Positions 1-6,306 of a stretch of DNA of 9,441 bases are shown here, piece by piece. Numbering within the stretch: the first letter of the stretch is position 1; each line of letters starts with the position of its first letter. Origin of the DNA: Saprospiraceae bacterium. GTDB taxonomy: Bacteria > Bacteroidota > Bacteroidia > Chitinophagales > Saprospiraceae. The position numbers and the translations under genes were made by a program. Location: assembly GCA_020437045.1 (NCBI GenBank), contig JAGQWV010000020.1, positions 1 to 9,441 of the forward strand, read 5' to 3'. The notes beneath the pieces are model-generated. The model did not search any database, was not told where the DNA came from, and saw only the letters and a list, made by a program, of their open reading frames with translations.

Positions 1-245
1 TTAGTGTTTATTATTTGATTTACTTCTGTGTCCAATATAAAAAAATCCATCCAATAGATTCCAAGGGAGGATAGATTCGAAGCACGGTCGTGGGATATTT
101 ATCTCAGAAAAAATGAAACCCAAAGTACCCACCAATTGCAAATTTGAAAATCAAATGGACTCCAGCTGAGGCCACGTTGAATTTCTCAATGACACAGGAA
201 AAAGTACTTTGGGATTTAAAATATGTTTACCAACCGGAAAAATTC
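1..245. other. Left-edge stretch with no supportable gene
   Basis: This is the sequence downstream of the RidA-like gene. I see no convincing coding region on either strand. A minus-strand frame is open from an ATG at 50-48 off the left edge (M-D-F-F-I-L-D-T-E-V...), but 16 codons are too few to call a gene. Another minus-strand frame, with its stop at 3-1, encodes a short unrecognised peptide preceded by an in-frame TGA. The region holds a 10-bp inverted repeat, listed separately, and could be ordinary spacer or the remains of a decayed element. No U-tract terminator hairpin is visible right after the RidA stop. Confidence 0.4.
119..213. repeat. 10-bp inverted repeat with long spacer
   Basis: CCCAAAGTAC at 119-128 is matched exactly by its reverse complement GTACTTTGGG at 204-213, with a 75-base spacer. 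Pairing does not extend on either side. The spacer is too long for an intrinsic terminator. It may be chance or part of a degraded mobile-element end. No transposase is visible beside it. Confidence 0.3.
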
Positions 246-707
246 CTAATCAAGAGCAGCGATGCAGTCCATCTCTACCAGAGAATCTCCCGGCACTCCT
301 CCGTAGGTAGCAACCGTTGTACGCACTGGTGGATTTGCTCCAAACCGACCTCTGAAGACTTTGTTCATTCCTTGATAATCGGCCAGGTCAGCGAGGTACA
401 CATTCACCTTCAAAACCTTTTCCATCGAGGAGCCATTCTTTTCCAATTCTTTTTGCAGCTCATTTAAGACATGGTCCGTATGAGACGTGATGTCTCCCTC
501 GAAGTGAGCTCCCTTGCCGGCGATATACAATGTGTTTCCATGTTTGACTGCTCCGGAAAACAAGGGCACATCCTGATCCATCACAATGTCACCGACTACT
601 TCTTTGGTACTTGATGGTTTACCGGCTGCTCTTGCAGCAACTCCTGCCCCAAATATAGCGGCGACAGACATTCCGATTTTTTTAAATACTGATCTTCTAT
701 TCTCCAT
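246..707 (-). CDS. RidA/YjgF/UK114 family protein with a twin-arginine signal
   Basis: The 153-residue product is an N-terminal export signal plus one RidA fold. Characterised RidA proteins hydrolyse reactive enamines/imines such as 2-aminoacrylate, formed by PLP enzymes or amino-acid oxidases, to keto acids and ammonia. The fold runs from about residue 37 to 153. The C-terminal signature is present: N-P-P-V-R with Arg129 at the position of the catalytic Arg of RidA, then a G-G-V-P-G turn and L-V-E-M-D-C-I-A, in which Glu145 matches the conserved acidic residue. Residues 3-10 read N-R-R-S-V-F-K-K, a good Bacteroidota twin-arginine motif, followed by a hydrophobic stretch and an A-R-A-A region suitable for cleavage near residue 28. 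The ATG at 707 is chosen because it includes this signal. Most RidA proteins are cytosolic and about 125-130 residues, so export is unusual. It lies 60 bases behind the BASS transporter gene, probably last in its operon. Family assignment is firm; the substrate is unknown. Confidence 0.9.
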   Translation of the reverse strand: MENRRSVFKKIGMSVAAIFGAGVAARAAGKPSSTKEVVGDIVMDQDVPLFSGAVKHGNTLYIAGKGAHFEGDITSHTDHVLNELQKELEKNGSSMEKVLKVNVYLADLADYQGMNKVFRGRFGANPPVRTTVATYGGVPGDSLVEMDCIAALD

Positions 708-767
708 TTGATAATTATTAATTTAATAAAAACTGATTTTCACTTTTACAATCCATCTGCAAAAGCA

Positions 768-1886
768 CTAAGTTCCGACTATCTGTTCATCTGGTTCTTC
801 CTCATCAATCTCATCTCCTGTTGGTCTTTCTCTCCACCAACTGGCTAACGAACCTCCGGAAATATTCATCCATGGACCAAAAACAGCAGGAGCCAGACCC
901 ACGGTAGCCACCTTTCCCATTTCCAGGGCAATTCCAGAGGCTAAACCACCATTTTGCATGCCTACCTCCAGGGCCACTGTACGACAATCTCTTTCTGGCA
1001 ACTTAAATAGTCTAGCCAGAATATAGCCAAGCAAATACCCTAAACCATTATGCAAGATTGCGGCAACAATCAATGCCAATCCGATGGTAAGCAAGCTATC
1101 CCTGCCGGCAGCCGTAATGATCGTTATAATAATCGCAATACCGGCCATGGATACGATGGGCATTGCATCATCCAACCATTTTACCTTTCCATGAAAAAAA
1201 TGATTAAAAAGCAGTCCACCGATAATGGGTATAATCACAATTTTAATGATACTCCACATCATCGACCAAAACTCAATAGGCACATATTGGGCAGCTAACC
1301 ATTTCATCAATAGAGGTGTCATGATGGGTGCGATCAAAGTGGCAACTGCGGTAAGGGTAACCGACAATGCCACATTCGCTTTAGCCAGGTAAGACATTAC
1401 ATTAGAAGCCAGACCACTGGGTGATGATCCAATTAAAATGACTCCTGCGGCAATTTCCGGAGGGAAAGCGAATAATTTGGCAATCGCAAACCCCACAAAG
1501 GGCATAATAGTAAACTGACATAATATGCCGATTCCTACGCTCTTTGGCATCTTTATCACGCCCACAAAATCCTTAAGGCTCATCGCCGTACCCATGCCGA
1601 ACATAATGATTTGCAACAAAGGAACAATTAAGACTGACATTTTAAAATTGCCGATCTGCTGAAAAGGACCGGGATGAAACATTGACAAGATTACTGCACC
1701 AAAAATGATTATACTATAAGAGAAGCCTTTAAAAAAAGGATGGGTGCGGATGGCAATGGCTAGAAAAAGTAGAAATGCAAAAAGGGGAATTCCCAATTCT
1801 GCTTTCTTTCCGGTGAAAAAAAGAAATGCTGAAATTGCTAAAGCCAAAATACTAAGCCATCGAGAGAGCCGGTAAATATTTTCCAA
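768..1886 (-). CDS. Bile acid:Na+ symporter (BASS) family transporter
   Basis: The 372-residue polytopic inner-membrane protein is of the BASS/SBF family, which couples Na+ entry to uptake of bile acids, pantoate, pyruvate and other organic anions. Family marks are visible. The first crossover motif, at residues 153-180, contains S-P-S-G-L-A-S-N-V and A-N-V-A-L-S-V-T-L-T. The second, at 302-315, reads R-T-V-A-L-E-V-G-M-Q-N-G-G-L; Glu307 and Gln311 correspond to Na+-site residues of bacterial ASBT homologues. Typical members have about 300-320 residues. Here roughly 70 extra N-terminal residues form about two more hydrophobic segments (9-25 and 31-47), and the C-terminus ends in an acidic tail (355-369). 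The start is TTG at 1886: an in-frame TAA lies three codons upstream and no in-frame ATG occurs before the first helices. It lies 120 bases after the amidohydrolase gene and probably imports a product of the exported enzymes. The substrate cannot be predicted. Confidence 0.9.
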   Translation of the reverse strand: MENIYRLSRWLSILALAISAFLFFTGKKAELGIPLFAFLLFLAIAIRTHPFFKGFSYSIIIFGAVILSMFHPGPFQQIGNFKMSVLIVPLLQIIMFGMGTAMSLKDFVGVIKMPKSVGIGILCQFTIMPFVGFAIAKLFAFPPEIAAGVILIGSSPSGLASNVMSYLAKANVALSVTLTAVATLIAPIMTPLLMKWLAAQYVPIEFWSMMWSIIKIVIIPIIGGLLFNHFFHGKVKWLDDAMPIVSMAGIAIIITIITAAGRDSLLTIGLALIVAAILHNGLGYLLGYILARLFKLPERDCRTVALEVGMQNGGLASGIALEMGKVATVGLAPAVFGPWMNISGGSLASWWRERPTGDEIDEEEPDEQIVGT

Positions 1887-2006
1887 GTTGATTTATTTTA
1901 AAATATGGCAGTACTAAAATGTAGCGATCTCGAAGAATTAAAACATCACTATTTCCCTTATACAAAAATCAAAATCCGCCTACATTTAAAAAAATTCCTT
2001 TTACTA

Positions 2007-3248
2007 TTATTTTTCCCATTCTGGCCTGCTAATGCCATTGAGATCCCATACGACGGTACCCGCTCTCAAGGTCATTTCACAGACAATTTTTTGTGTGGCG
2101 TCGACACGCCATCCTTTCGTATCCACCAGGCCAAATTCGCCATCCATTACCTTCAGAATAGCTACATCTGCTTCCGCACCTGGGCTCAAATGTCCCAATT
2201 CAGGACGATTGATCACCTGCGCAGGCTTCCAGGTACTCGCAGCAATAACTTCCGGCATGGTCAGGCCCAGATACAAACATTTAGACATTACATTGGTCAT
2301 ATCCTTCATTCCTCCATTCATGCTTCCGGTATGTAAATCGGTGCTGATGGTATTGGGTTTCAAACCCTGTTCTACCGCCGGAATCGCCTGATCCCACAAA
2401 AAGCTGCCTCCACCGTGACCGACATCCATGATGATACCTCTTTTTTGAGCATCAAAGACAAACGGTTCTACTTTTCGGGTCTTCGGATTGACCACCGGTT
2501 CCCTTCGATCAACATGGGCGTAACAATGGGTAAAGATATCCCCCGGTCGCAGTTTATCAAAGAATAACGTTTTGATAGAAAGTGGTGGCTCATTTCCTCC
2601 AAAGTCGACGATGACTGGTATGCCGGCCATATTACCTGCTTCAACGGCTTGCTCTACAGGCTTCCATTCCGGCCCCATATAATGAGCCACTTTAATCCCT
2701 ACTATATATTTGGCATTGGCCTTGGCTTCCATGGCGGTAAGCTTGGCATCCATATCTGCCAAATTCTGCTCAATAGCTCCACCAGCCATTCCGGATCCGA
2801 CTATATTGAGAAATGCCAACACTCGAGTCTTTGAGTGATCTATAGCCTGATTTTTAAAAGTATTGAAATTTCGCCAACCGGCACCTCCACAATCTACAAC
2901 CGTCGTCACACCTGCTCGTAAGGTAAATCCATCCGGTGGTAATGCGGTATAACTATTGGAAAGATAATGGTCTTCTTCCGTGCCAAAAAAATGATGCCCG
3001 TGAATATCAATCAACCCAGGCACTACATACATTCCGGCTGCATCGATGACTCTAAATGCCTCGGTACCTAAATTTTCACCTACCGCAAGAATCTTCCCGT
3101 CATCAATGGATACATCCATAATCGCATCTATCCCATTTTTAGGATCGATTACATGCCCCCCTTTGATAATCATGTCCACCTCTTGGGCATGGAGTATGGT
3201 ACCAAGAAAAAATAAAAGAACAAACTGGTAACTAAATCTCATTTTCAT
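2007..3248 (-). CDS. Exported amidohydrolase-superfamily metallohydrolase (COG3964 type)
   Basis: The 413-residue protein is a TIM-barrel amidohydrolase of the group often misnamed dihydroorotase or deacetylase. From memory, a characterised COG3964 enzyme (Atu3266) hydrolyses acetyl-(R)-mandelate and related alpha-acyloxy acids; this gene is too distant to transfer that substrate. Visible elements are a Sec signal (1-21, cleavage likely after L-H-A), an N-terminal beta domain with I-I-K-G-G-H-V-I-D-P, metal ligands His83 and His85 in D-I-H-G-H, the probable carboxylated Lys186 in G-I-K-V-A-H, His241 and His245 in T-H-C-Y-A-H, Asp275 and His278 in D-V-G-H-G, and catalytic Asp304 in I-S-T-D-L-H-T-G. 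At the beta-5 position, where I expect His in COG3964, Asp215 is present (P-V-I-V-D-F-G). The C-terminus returns to the beta domain. The start is ATG 3248, with an alternative ATG two codons in. It lies 13 bases behind the lactonase-like gene, so co-transcription is likely. Probably periplasmic. Confidence 0.88.
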   Translation of the reverse strand: MKMRFSYQFVLLFFLGTILHAQEVDMIIKGGHVIDPKNGIDAIMDVSIDDGKILAVGENLGTEAFRVIDAAGMYVVPGLIDIHGHHFFGTEEDHYLSNSYTALPPDGFTLRAGVTTVVDCGGAGWRNFNTFKNQAIDHSKTRVLAFLNIVGSGMAGGAIEQNLADMDAKLTAMEAKANAKYIVGIKVAHYMGPEWKPVEQAVEAGNMAGIPVIVDFGGNEPPLSIKTLFFDKLRPGDIFTHCYAHVDRREPVVNPKTRKVEPFVFDAQKRGIIMDVGHGGGSFLWDQAIPAVEQGLKPNTISTDLHTGSMNGGMKDMTNVMSKCLYLGLTMPEVIAASTWKPAQVINRPELGHLSPGAEADVAILKVMDGEFGLVDTKGWRVDATQKIVCEMTLRAGTVVWDLNGISRPEWEK

Positions 3249-3261
3249 TTATCTCAACAAA

Positions 3262-4218
3262 TTAATTTCTCATTCTAAGGTGAAAAGACCTTCCCGGATG
3301 CTCCGCTCTGAATTGTTCAAGGCATCCACGATCCTGCAGAGTGACATAGCAAGTACGGCCATCAGCACTTCCAAAAGCAATATTAGAAGGCTTCTTGCCG
3401 GAAAGGATCACTTCATTGATAAGCTCACCTTCGGGATTCAAGATAGCAACTGTTCCTTTACCATGTCTGGTAACAAACAAATTTCCTTCGCTGTCACAGC
3501 GCATGCCATCCATGCCAAAATCGGTAAACTCATGAATCAATTTCTTCTCTGAAATACTGCCATCATCCGCTAAATTATATCTCCATACTTTTCGTTGTAC
3601 GCTTTCATTAACGTATAAATATTGCTCATTCGGGCTTACTTCAATTCCATTGGTAGTCCCCATATTACTCTCCAGCAAATGAATGGATCCATCTGTATCA
3701 ATCCTCCAAATCTGCCCCTTCGACTCCTTCCAATTGGGGTCGCTGGCAAACAAAGTACCATCACTGCGAATAGCGAGATCATTGGGCTGATTCATAGAAT
3801 CACTATGAGCAAACACCTCAATATTCCGGGTCGTTCTATCTATCTTCAGAACATTGTGCATGGTATAGTCCGCGACAAATAAATCACCCAAATCATTTAC
3901 CCGGATTCCATTACCAATGCTACCGGAAGGGAGATCAACAAACAAGGAACAATTACCTTGCATATCGACGATTCCAATTGTGCCCTGTGTATCGAAATTG
4001 ACCACATAGACATTTCCATCTACGTATGCCGGACCTTCAATCCCCGACGTAAATAGTCCCTCTTTCGTAAAGTCAGAAGCTACATAAATTTCTTCCTTTG
4101 GGGAAGGAGGACTTTGAAGTTTAGGGTTACATCCAAAAGCTACCATAATAAAAAACAAGGTAAACACGTATAGCGATGGTAAACTTTCGATTCTCAATTT
4201 AATCTGCGCAATCATCAT
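3262..4218 (-). CDS. SMP-30/gluconolactonase-like six-bladed beta-propeller lipoprotein
   Basis: This is an SMP-30/LRE family protein, a metal-dependent lactonase-type beta-propeller that usually opens sugar or other lactones. I prefer the ATG at 4218 (318 residues); the frame also allows TTG at 4242 (326 residues). Numbering from the TTG, the h-region at 23-36 ends in F-G-C, with Cys38 a plausible though imperfect lipobox cysteine, so a membrane-anchored periplasmic lipoprotein is likely. Family residues are visible: Glu69 in I-E-G-P-A, Asn154 in Q-P-N-D-L-A, Asn198 in T-N-G-I-E-V-S-P and Asp245 in M-D-G-M-R-C-D. These match the Glu/Asn/Asp metal site and a substrate-side Asn of SMP-30. Repeated D-G-x-L-F-V/A-type blade motifs recur through the protein. 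It appears to be the first gene of the leftward operon, 13 bases ahead of the amidohydrolase. The substrate is unknown; lactone opening is inferred from the family. Confidence 0.87.
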   Translation of the reverse strand: MMIAQIKLRIESLPSLYVFTLFFIMVAFGCNPKLQSPPSPKEEIYVASDFTKEGLFTSGIEGPAYVDGNVYVVNFDTQGTIGIVDMQGNCSLFVDLPSGSIGNGIRVNDLGDLFVADYTMHNVLKIDRTTRNIEVFAHSDSMNQPNDLAIRSDGTLFASDPNWKESKGQIWRIDTDGSIHLLESNMGTTNGIEVSPNEQYLYVNESVQRKVWRYNLADDGSISEKKLIHEFTDFGMDGMRCDSEGNLFVTRHGKGTVAILNPEGELINEVILSGKKPSNIAFGSADGRTCYVTLQDRGCLEQFRAEHPGRSFHLRMRN

Positions 4219-4253
4219 CTTATAAAAATACCCAAAATCCAATGATATAAAAG

Positions 4254-4275
4254 TTCTGAAAAGATTTTTTCAGAA
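4254..4275. promoter_or_regulatory. Perfect 9-bp palindrome in the divergent intergenic region
   Basis: TTCTGAAAA at 4254-4262 and TTTTCAGAA at 4267-4275 form an exact inverted repeat around the 4-base centre GATT. It lies between the leftward catabolic operon (start about 4218 or 4242) and the rightward sigma-factor gene (start 4330). It could be an operator for a dimeric repressor or an RNA hairpin in the leader of either transcript. No long U-tract follows on either strand, so a terminator is less likely. I could not place a Bacteroidota -33/-7 (TTTG / TAnnTTTG) promoter with confidence. One near match, TATCATTG, reads on the minus strand at 4247-4240, without a correctly spaced upstream element. 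Confidence 0.4.
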
Positions 4276-4329
4276 AACGCAACCATCTACTCCAGCCAAA
4301 CCGTATAGTCATAAAAAGAACCCATCCTT

Positions 4330-4926
4330 TTGAACCAGCCTGACCATGAAATATCGCAATCCACCAGGGGAGACCAATCTGCACAGAAGCACCTTTTTTC
4401 CTTCTACTTCTCTTATATTATGTCAATTACATTGCGCTACATGTCTACGCGGGAAGAAGCCGAAGAACTTCTCAATGATATCTTTTTAAAAATATTCCAA
4501 TCTATGGATAAATATTGTCCTGACTATCCCTTCAAAATTTGGATCAGGAGAATAGCTATCAATACCTGTATCGACCGTCTCAGAGTCATGAGTCGTATCC
4601 CCTCTTTAATCGAACTAGGCTCACTGATTCATACACTGCCGGATACAGATGATACAGAACTGGCAAGAAGGATTCAAAATAATGAAGGAGAGCCGCTACT
4701 GCCACTCCTCCATAAACTTTCTCCAAGATATCGTGCCGTGTTCAATCTATATGTCTTTGAAGAATATACGCACAAAGAAATTGGTGCCGCACTTGGAATT
4801 AGTGAAGGCACTTCCAAATCAAACTATGCCAGAGCAAAAAGTATTATTAAAAATGCCCTCGAAAAAAAAATGAAAGAAAATAAGTTGCCAAATATTTACA
4901 TGGCCATCAACAGTGATACATTCTGA
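4330..4926 (+). CDS. ECF-type RNA polymerase sigma factor (sigma-70 family)
   Basis: The 198-residue protein has the two domains of extracytoplasmic-function sigma factors. Region 2 spans about residues 20-88, with L-R-Y-M-S-T-R-E-E-A-E-E-L-L, F-L-K-I-F and W-I-R-R-I-A-I-N-T at 71-79, which covers -10 recognition and core binding. Region 4 spans about 124-175, with L-S-P-R-Y-R-A-V-F-N-L-Y and the helix-turn-helix H-K-E-I-G-A-A-L-G-I-S-E-G-T-S-K-S, which binds the -35 element. The start is TTG at 4330: an in-frame TAA lies at 4312-4314, and the first internal Met (31) would cut into region 2, whereas the TTG start gives the usual family N-terminus. The 3' end contains a run of nine A (4862-4870). 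The next gene starts 2 bases after the stop, so translational coupling is likely. It is a probable envelope-responsive regulator; its regulon is unknown, but the adjacent receptor operon is an obvious candidate. Confidence 0.92.
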   Translation: MNQPDHEISQSTRGDQSAQKHLFSFYFSYIMSITLRYMSTREEAEELLNDIFLKIFQSMDKYCPDYPFKIWIRRIAINTCIDRLRVMSRIPSLIELGSLIHTLPDTDDTELARRIQNNEGEPLLPLLHKLSPRYRAVFNLYVFEEYTHKEIGAALGISEGTSKSNYARAKSIIKNALEKKMKENKLPNIYMAINSDTF

Positions 4927-4928
4927 CT

Positions 4929-6113
4929 ATGGACTTTAAAGATACCATTGTTAAAAAGTACGAAAATGAGGTTACTCCGGTCTTCCGGGAAGAACACTGG
5001 GATTCCTTTGTGCAACAACGAGACAATGTACGAAGGAGACCGTTGTTCATTTGGATAATATTAGGAGGAACCTTATCACTCTTATCTTACTTTATATTTC
5101 ACCAAAATCAGAAAAGCACTCAACCAATACATAGCAAATTTTCGTTTCTTCCCATACCAGAAAAACAAAATTATGCAGAAACAATAACAGAAAAGCAGAA
5201 TACGAAAAAATTAAAAAATATATCTCTGTACCAAGTCAATGGCACAGACTCTCTTTACAAAAAAGATCAAAATCAGATAAAATCTCTAAACGACATAAGG
5301 TCATTAGCTTCGAAAACCGGTTATAACGTCGGTAATTATACTTTTCCTATCCCAACAGAGTCACGTCAGGAAAAATCTAATATCCATCTAAAGGTCTTAG
5401 AAACTAAAAAATTTCTGACGGTATCTGAAGAACAATTAGAAATCGTAATGGCAGCTCCTGTTCTTCCTATTCAAATACAAAAAAAATATTGGAATATATC
5501 TAGTCTGGGTATTCAATTATATACAGGATTGTCTCATCCATATCACGTGGAAACCACCGAAGAGAAGGCCTTTCAAATCGGGTCTCAATTCTATTATGCG
5601 ATTGGAAAAAGAACTCGACTAAGATCTGGCATAGAATTGGGCAGTCTAAGTTTCGTGAGTCAATTGATGAATCCCAATATCGGTATAGACGTCGTTGAGT
5701 CACCCAACGAATCTGTATTATTTGACCATGCAGTGGTGGAGTCGGTTAATGCCAACCTTGATGTAGGTTTTGATTTACTTGTCCACTCCCAAAAATCCTG
5801 GAGTTCATACATTGGCCTATCCTACCAAATTTCAAAAGAAATACTGAAAGATATCGACTATAGTTTCCTGGGAAAAGAAGACCAACCCGACCAGGATTTG
5901 CTTCTGTCAAAGAAAGACTCAAAAAAATATTTTGCTGCAAATATAATTAAACTGCAATCGGGTCTTAACTACCAAACTCCTATTGGTGGCTTTAATGTGT
6001 CGTTCTCATACCCCTATCAGTTAGAAAAATCCAAGATCAAACTTTTAAATCAGGTGCAGATCAATGTTGGATACTTGTATAACTTCAACCGGAAGAAAAA
6101 CAATAGGAATTAA
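4929..6113 (+). CDS. Membrane-anchored protein with beta-barrel-like C-terminus; putative anti-sigma factor
   Basis: I do not recognise a named family for this 394-residue protein. Residues 1-37 are charged and probably cytoplasmic, with a single Trp (24) in E-E-H-W-D-S-F and a basic R-R-R at 35-37 before one transmembrane helix (about 38-58). This resembles the short anti-sigma-like N-termini encoded just after ECF sigma genes in many Bacteroidota. Residues 60-185 are polar and low in predicted order. Residues 188-388 look like an outer-membrane beta-barrel: alternating strands such as L-G-I-Q-L-Y-T-G, Q-F-Y-Y-A-I-G-K-R-T-R-L-R-S-G-I-E-L-G, W-S-S-Y-I-G-L-S-Y-Q and a last strand Q-I-N-V-G-Y-L-Y-N-F. 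An inner-membrane helix and a barrel-like domain in one chain pose a topology puzzle. The gene starts 2 bases after the sigma gene, which supports a role in controlling that sigma factor; this is inferred from position and layout. Confidence 0.75.
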   Translation: MDFKDTIVKKYENEVTPVFREEHWDSFVQQRDNVRRRPLFIWIILGGTLSLLSYFIFHQNQKSTQPIHSKFSFLPIPEKQNYAETITEKQNTKKLKNISLYQVNGTDSLYKKDQNQIKSLNDIRSLASKTGYNVGNYTFPIPTESRQEKSNIHLKVLETKKFLTVSEEQLEIVMAAPVLPIQIQKKYWNISSLGIQLYTGLSHPYHVETTEEKAFQIGSQFYYAIGKRTRLRSGIELGSLSFVSQLMNPNIGIDVVESPNESVLFDHAVVESVNANLDVGFDLLVHSQKSWSSYIGLSYQISKEILKDIDYSFLGKEDQPDQDLLLSKKDSKKYFAANIIKLQSGLNYQTPIGGFNVSFSYPYQLEKSKIKLLNQVQINVGYLYNFNRKKNNRN

Positions 6114-6306
6114 AACATTGACTAGATCATATTTCTGACTCCTCTCTGGAAGTTGCTTTACGGGCATAATTCGTTTTTCTTACCATATCCGTCATCTGTC
6201 ATTAAAGATCGACAGCCATATTTTCTACGATATTTTTAAAAACAAATATCAATGCGCAACTACTTTGGATCAAAAAAACGTAATGACCTAAAGCAAATAT
6301 GTCAAA
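6114..6306 (+). other. Intergenic region before the receptor gene, probable promoter region
   Basis: These 193 bases separate the sigma/anti-sigma-like pair from the receptor operon and hold no supportable gene. A 7-bp inverted repeat, GATATTT at 6229-6235 and AAATATC at 6244-6250 with an 8-base centre, lies about 60 bases before the receptor start. An A-rich stretch precedes the ATG at 6307. I could not identify a consensus Bacteroidota promoter or an intrinsic terminator. The gap makes a separate promoter for the receptor plausible, possibly read by the upstream ECF sigma factor, but no sequence match proves this. Confidence 0.35.

Noticed and set aside
1..50. Possible minus-strand gene start (ATG at 50-48) leaving the left edge
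   Set aside because: Only 16 codons are visible and they do not identify a family, so it is mentioned but not called as a CDS.
144..467. Plus-strand open frame of 107 codons
   Set aside because: It begins at a TTG and runs antisense through the 3' half of the clearly recognisable RidA gene; its protein resembles nothing I know.
1917..1987. 8-bp inverted repeat AAATGTAG / CTACATTT in the gap between the amidohydrolase and BASS genes as a terminator or attenuator
   Set aside because: The 55-base spacer, AT-rich arms and lack of a following U-tract make chance the simplest explanation.
1905..2391. Plus-strand open frames of 143 and 119 codons
   Set aside because: Both lie antisense to the C-terminal part of the amidohydrolase, whose motifs are unmistakable on the minus strand.
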